Shown here: positions 21,027-24,311 of the stretch, in pieces
Layout: each line of letters begins with the position of its first letter
Position numbering within the stretch: position 1 is the first letter of the stretch
NCBI GenBank assembly: GCA_905200905.1
Contig: CAJKMA010000036.1
Location: 1 to 24,311, forward strand
From: an uncultured Bacillota bacterium
Lineage (GTDB): Bacteria; Bacillota; Clostridia; Lachnospirales; Lachnospiraceae
Length of the DNA: 24,311 nucleotides
Direction of reading: 5' to 3'
Position numbers and translations under genes: made by a program
The notes under the pieces: model-generated
Seen by the model: the letters and a program-made list of their open reading frames with translations, nothing else
Database searches by the model: none
Told to the model about the DNA's origin: nothing

Positions 21027-22933
21027 GTATTTTCCGGTTGTCTTTTTCTAATTTTAAACGGAGTCTGAGAGAGTATGGGATGCTGATTTTGTCTCTTGGG
21101 TTTTCTGTTTTTATCTTTTTTAATTTTCAGAATATGGTCTATTCTGATTCCATGAAAGTGCTTCGGGAATTTAAAAAAGACTATATTGATATGATTATAC
21201 AGGCAGCTTCCGTGGTATTTGTTGTGTTTTTGTTTTTCTTTATCTGGTATGCAGTCAATGTGTTTTTGAGGCAGCGGAAAAAAGAGATAGGGATTTACAT
21301 TTTTATGGGCGTGGACAATGCCGGAATTGGGAAAATGTTTGCCCTGGAGGCTCTTTTTATAGGCTTGTCTGCATTGATTTCAGGGCTTTTTTTCGGTGTG
21401 CTGTTTTCTAAATTGTTTCAGATGTTATTGCTTCGGATGTCTGAGATTAGTGTGGAAATCCGGTTTTCTGTGTCTTTGAAACCTATGGTGATTACTGGTC
21501 TTATGTTTGGAAGCATTTATGGGATTATGATTCTCAAAGGATATTATAGCCTGAAAAAAAGCAGTGTTCTAAGCCTAATCTCCGGCGCGAAACAAAAAGA
21601 AATCACACAGAGGAATCCAGTGGTTTCTGTACTGCTGGCTCTTTTTGGCGGAGCGGTATTGGCAGCAGGATATTTTTTTGCATGGGATACAAAGGGATTA
21701 GAAGCTCTGCAGCATGGGCTTTTGGCAGTGATTCTGGTCATTGTGGGAATCTATTTATTGTTTGACGGACTGATACCAGAACTGTTAAAAAGATTGATAG
21801 GGAATAAGAAATTTCTGTATAAAAAAGAGCGAAGTTTGTGGGTGAACAGCCTGGCTTTCCGTATGAAGAAGAACTACAGAACTTATGCTATTGTTACCGT
21901 GCTGATGATTTGTTCTGTTACCATAGTTGCCATTTCCATTGCCATGAAGCAGCGGTATGAGAAAATGGTGAACTTTGACCAGAGCTATACGTATCAGGTT
22001 TTAAGCAGCCAGCGGCAGGATGGAGCGGAGATAAAAAAGGGCATTGAAGAAGAAAATACCGTGGAATACTGGAATGAATATGAAGTGTTGCTTCTACCGC
22101 CTGAGGTGATGCATACCAAATTTACAAACTATGTGTACGGAGCTGTTTCCTGGTCTCAGATTAAAGCAGGAGCCAAGAGGGCGGGGCTAGAATTTTCCTG
22201 GGAGGAGCCCTCTGGGAATCAGGCGATTAAGCTGGAACACGAAATTTTAATCAGCCTCATGGGAGACCAGACACGGGATAAGACCATAGAAATTGGAACA
22301 GAAACGTATGAGGTACTGGGGGGAGATAAGACTCCGTATCTGGGAAATATCCAGAGCATGAGCGAAATTTTTGTGGTAAGTGATGAAACGTATGCATCCC
22401 TTATGCCTCTCGGACAAGTGGAATTTTTCTATAACTACCGGATTCAAGACTTGGGAAATGCTGAAAAATCAAGACCATTTCTGAAGGAACTGGCAGAGAA
22501 AGGGAGAGAACAAGGTGTGAATATAGGCGTGAATTTCAGCCAGGGAACCATATCGCAAGATAGCTGGATTCGTATTCTGTATTCTCTGTGCGTATTTATG
22601 TTTGCAACCTTGATCCTGGCAGCAGGAAGCGTGCTGTTTTTGAAAACAGGGAATGAAGCATACGAGGATAAGGAACGTTATGGAATCCTGGAAAAGATCG
22701 GTGTCCAGAGAACGGTACTGAAACAATCGGTAAGAAAAGAAATTTGTTTTACTTATTATTGCCCCTTTGTTCTTACCTGCATTACATCCTATTTTTCAAT
22801 AAAAGCCCTGGGGAATGTAATGCAGGAAGAATTGTTTCGGGTAAATCTGTGGAGTGCGGGAATTATTTTCCTGGTCTTTACCTGCATTTGTTTTTTCTCA
22901 GTAAGAGAAGCTTGGAAAAGATTGTTTGATTAA
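21023..22933 (+). CDS. ABC transporter permease, BceB-like FtsX family
   Basis: The 636-residue protein has the BceB layout of ten membrane helices: one near residue 20, three between about 58 and 172, three between about 199 and 308, and three at the C-terminus (about 510-628). A large extracytoplasmic domain lies between helices 7 and 8 (about 310-510), the segment that determines peptide specificity and signals to the kinase. The FtsX motif is visible in RQRKKEIGIYIFMGVDNAGI and again in KERYGILEKIGVQ. The length is typical. The exact drug cannot be predicted from sequence. No hairpin terminator is evident before the next promoter. Confidence 0.92.
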   Translation: MSIFRLSFSNFKRSLREYGMLILSLGFSVFIFFNFQNMVYSDSMKVLREFKKDYIDMIIQAASVVFVVFLFFFIWYAVNVFLRQRKKEIGIYIFMGVDNAGIGKMFALEALFIGLSALISGLFFGVLFSKLFQMLLLRMSEISVEIRFSVSLKPMVITGLMFGSIYGIMILKGYYSLKKSSVLSLISGAKQKEITQRNPVVSVLLALFGGAVLAAGYFFAWDTKGLEALQHGLLAVILVIVGIYLLFDGLIPELLKRLIGNKKFLYKKERSLWVNSLAFRMKKNYRTYAIVTVLMICSVTIVAISIAMKQRYEKMVNFDQSYTYQVLSSQRQDGAEIKKGIEEENTVEYWNEYEVLLLPPEVMHTKFTNYVYGAVSWSQIKAGAKRAGLEFSWEEPSGNQAIKLEHEILISLMGDQTRDKTIEIGTETYEVLGGDKTPYLGNIQSMSEIFVVSDETYASLMPLGQVEFFYNYRIQDLGNAEKSRPFLKELAEKGREQGVNIGVNFSQGTISQDSWIRILYSLCVFMFATLILAAGSVLFLKTGNEAYEDKERYGILEKIGVQRTVLKQSVRKEICFTYYCPFVLTCITSYFSIKALGNVMQEELFRVNLWSAGIIFLVFTCICFFSVREAWKRLFD

Positions 22934-22958
22934 TTCGCTTTCAGTATCTTCATGATCC

Positions 22959-22986
22959 TTGACAAGTTTTTCTAATGGAGTATAAT
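22959..22986 (+). promoter_or_regulatory. Promoter of the marR-MATE pair
   Basis: TTGACA (22959-22964) and TATAAT (22981-22986) both match consensus with a 16-bp spacer. Transcription should start near 22993. Confidence 0.85.
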
Positions 22987-22994
22987 ATTAAAAA

Positions 22995-23008
22995 GTTCTT
23001 AAAAGAAC
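22995..23008. promoter_or_regulatory. Candidate MarR operator
   Basis: GTTCTT-AA-AAGAAC is a perfect palindrome directly at the predicted start of transcription, between the -10 box and the MarR gene. A protein bound here would block initiation, as in autorepressing MarR regulators. Confidence 0.6.
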
Positions 23009-23042
23009 AGTTTTAAATAAAACTACTAAAGGGGATGAAGAA

Positions 23043-23504
23043 ATGGATGGTGAGAGAGCCTATGCCACAGAATGGTTGGTGAATTTCAGACATATTATTA
23101 AGTGTCAGGATGCTTTAATTAAGGAGTTGTGTGACAAATTCTTATTGACCAAGATTGAGGGAACTATTATTACGTTCCTTTATAATCATCCTGGGCGAGA
23201 TACTGCAGGAGATATTGTAGAACTTCGGATGCTTTCTAAGGGGAATGTATCAAAAGCTGTGGAAGCCTTGATACAAAAGGAACTGATTCAAAGAGAACAG
23301 GATGAAAAAGACCGGAGAAAGATTCATTTATCCCTGTTGCCAGCAGCAGAGCCTATGATTTTAGCATTGGAAGAAAAACAAAGAGAATTCAGTGATGCGA
23401 TTTTTTCAGGTTTTTCCAAGGAAGAAAAGCAGCTTTTCCATGAAATGAATAGCCGGATTGCAGAAAACACACTGGGTATCATGAAAAGGAGTAATTTAAA
23501 ATGA
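23043..23504 (+). CDS. MarR-family transcriptional regulator
   Basis: The 153-residue protein has the MarR winged-helix: a recognition region SKGNVSKAVEALIQKELIQRE and the wing DEKDRRKIHLSLL with its conserved D-x-R-R, flanked by dimerisation helices at both ends. It overlaps the MATE gene by ATGA, a typical regulator-pump pair in which the pump substrate relieves repression. A palindrome at the promoter is a likely binding site. AAAGGGGA is the ribosome site. It has its own promoter, so it is not simply part of the Bce operon. Confidence 0.9.
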   Translation: MDGERAYATEWLVNFRHIIKCQDALIKELCDKFLLTKIEGTIITFLYNHPGRDTAGDIVELRMLSKGNVSKAVEALIQKELIQREQDEKDRRKIHLSLLPAAEPMILALEEKQREFSDAIFSGFSKEEKQLFHEMNSRIAENTLGIMKRSNLK

Positions 23505-24311
23505 AGAATGACAGAGATTTTTTAGGAAAAGAGCCCCTTGGAAGATTGTTGTGGAAACTGGCAGTCCCTACGGTTCTGGCACAGCTCATTAACATGCTTT
23601 ATAACATTGTAGATCGTATTTATATTGGACATATTCCTAAGGTGGGAGCGTTAGCGCTTACAGGTGTGGGCGTTTGTATGCCGCTGATTTTAATCGTGTC
23701 TGCATTTGCCGCATTGGTGGGAAATGGAGGTGCACCGAGGGCGTCTATCTCTATGGGAAGAGGAGACAAAGAATCAGCAGAAAAGATTTTGGGAACTTGT
23801 TTTGCTATGCAAATAACAATTTCTGTGATTTTAACAGCTGTGCTGTTGATCTGGAACAAAGATTTTCTGCTGGCTTTTGGTGCCAGTGAAAATACAGTGG
23901 AATACGGCACCAGTTATATGAACATTTATTCCCTTGGAACGATTTTTGTTCAGCTTACACTGGGCATGAATGCTTTTATTACAGCCCAAGGATTTGCAAA
24001 AACGGGAATGCTTTCTGTACTCATCGGAGCAGTGGCGAATATTATCCTGGACCCCATCTTTATCTTTGGTTTCCACATGGGAGTGCGTGGAGCTGCTCTG
24101 GCAACGATTTTTTCCCAGGCTTTCTCCTGCATCTGGGTTCTGGCTTTTCTATTTGGAAAAAAGACAACACTGAGAATCCGCTGGAAGAATGTGAATTTAA
24201 AACCAGCTATGGCGCTACCTACTTTGGCTCTTGGATCTTCTGTTTTTGTGATGCAGTCCAGTGAAAGTATTATTTCTATCTGTTTTAATTCTTCTTTGCT
24301 GAAATATGGAG
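23501..24311 (+). CDS. MATE-family efflux transporter, N-terminal part
   Basis: The frame from ATG 23501 is open to the end of the window (270 codons; the rest lies outside). It starts MKNDRDFLGKEPLGRLLWKL and has the MATE features AVPTVLAQLINMLYNIVDRI with IYIGHIP, GNGGAPRASISMGRGD and the helix-5/6 segment ANIILDPIFIFGFHMGVRGA. About seven membrane helices are visible of the usual twelve. Such pumps export drugs or metabolites with a sodium or proton gradient. Overlap with marR predicts translational coupling and control by that regulator. Confidence 0.93.
   Translation, partial: MKNDRDFLGKEPLGRLLWKLAVPTVLAQLINMLYNIVDRIYIGHIPKVGALALTGVGVCMPLILIVSAFAALVGNGGAPRASISMGRGDKESAEKILGTCFAMQITISVILTAVLLIWNKDFLLAFGASENTVEYGTSYMNIYSLGTIFVQLTLGMNAFITAQGFAKTGMLSVLIGAVANIILDPIFIFGFHMGVRGAALATIFSQAFSCIWVLAFLFGKKTTLRIRWKNVNLKPAMALPTLALGSSVFVMQSSESIISICFNSSLLKYG

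Overview
The window looks like chromosome of a low-to-moderate GC, anaerobic Firmicute, most likely a gut Lachnospiraceae (Blautia-like). The evidence is a pyruvate:ferredoxin oxidoreductase end, a paired GlgC/GlgD, strong AGGAGG ribosome sites, consensus sigma-A promoters and a BceRSAB-type peptide-resistance module. The family-level placement is inference; no rRNA, tRNA or CRISPR is visible.

Left part (1-5.65 kb): the 3' end of nifJ with a good terminator; a zinc-dependent phospholipase C-like protein translationally close to an Atg22/UMF1-type MFS transporter; a convergent AraC-family regulator divergent from a GH13 oligo-1,6-glucosidase; and a small unknown gene on the minus strand that runs into the glucosidase 3' end.

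Middle (5.77-11.5 kb): an intact urease operon in the order ureA-B-C-I-E-F-G-D. A perfect TTGACA-17-TATAAT promoter precedes a leader of about 85 nt with a long hairpin and a U-tract, a candidate attenuator. The operon encodes the three structural subunits with all nickel ligands, a UreI/AmiS-type urea channel and all four maturation proteins. Urea could thus be imported, hydrolysed and used as nitrogen or for acid buffering. No nickel transporter lies in the window. It is followed by glgC-glgD (ADP-glucose synthesis for glycogen) and guaB, an IMP dehydrogenase whose active-site residues match Tritrichomonas foetus IMPDH position for position.

Islet (15.65-18.3 kb): an AT-rich minus-strand run of small orphan genes (two membrane proteins, two unknown soluble proteins) mixed with decay: a frameshifted lipoprotein, a small broken ORF and a truncated XRE repressor that keeps its promoter and ribosome site. 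This is the least explained part of the window and looks like accessory DNA. A link to toxin immunity is only a guess.

Right part (18.4-24.3 kb): a Bce-type two-component system plus ABC transporter (antimicrobial-peptide sensing and resistance), preceded by a perfect palindrome, then a MarR regulator overlapping a MATE efflux pump that runs off the window. The MarR promoter has a perfect palindrome just after the expected transcription start, which suggests autoregulation.
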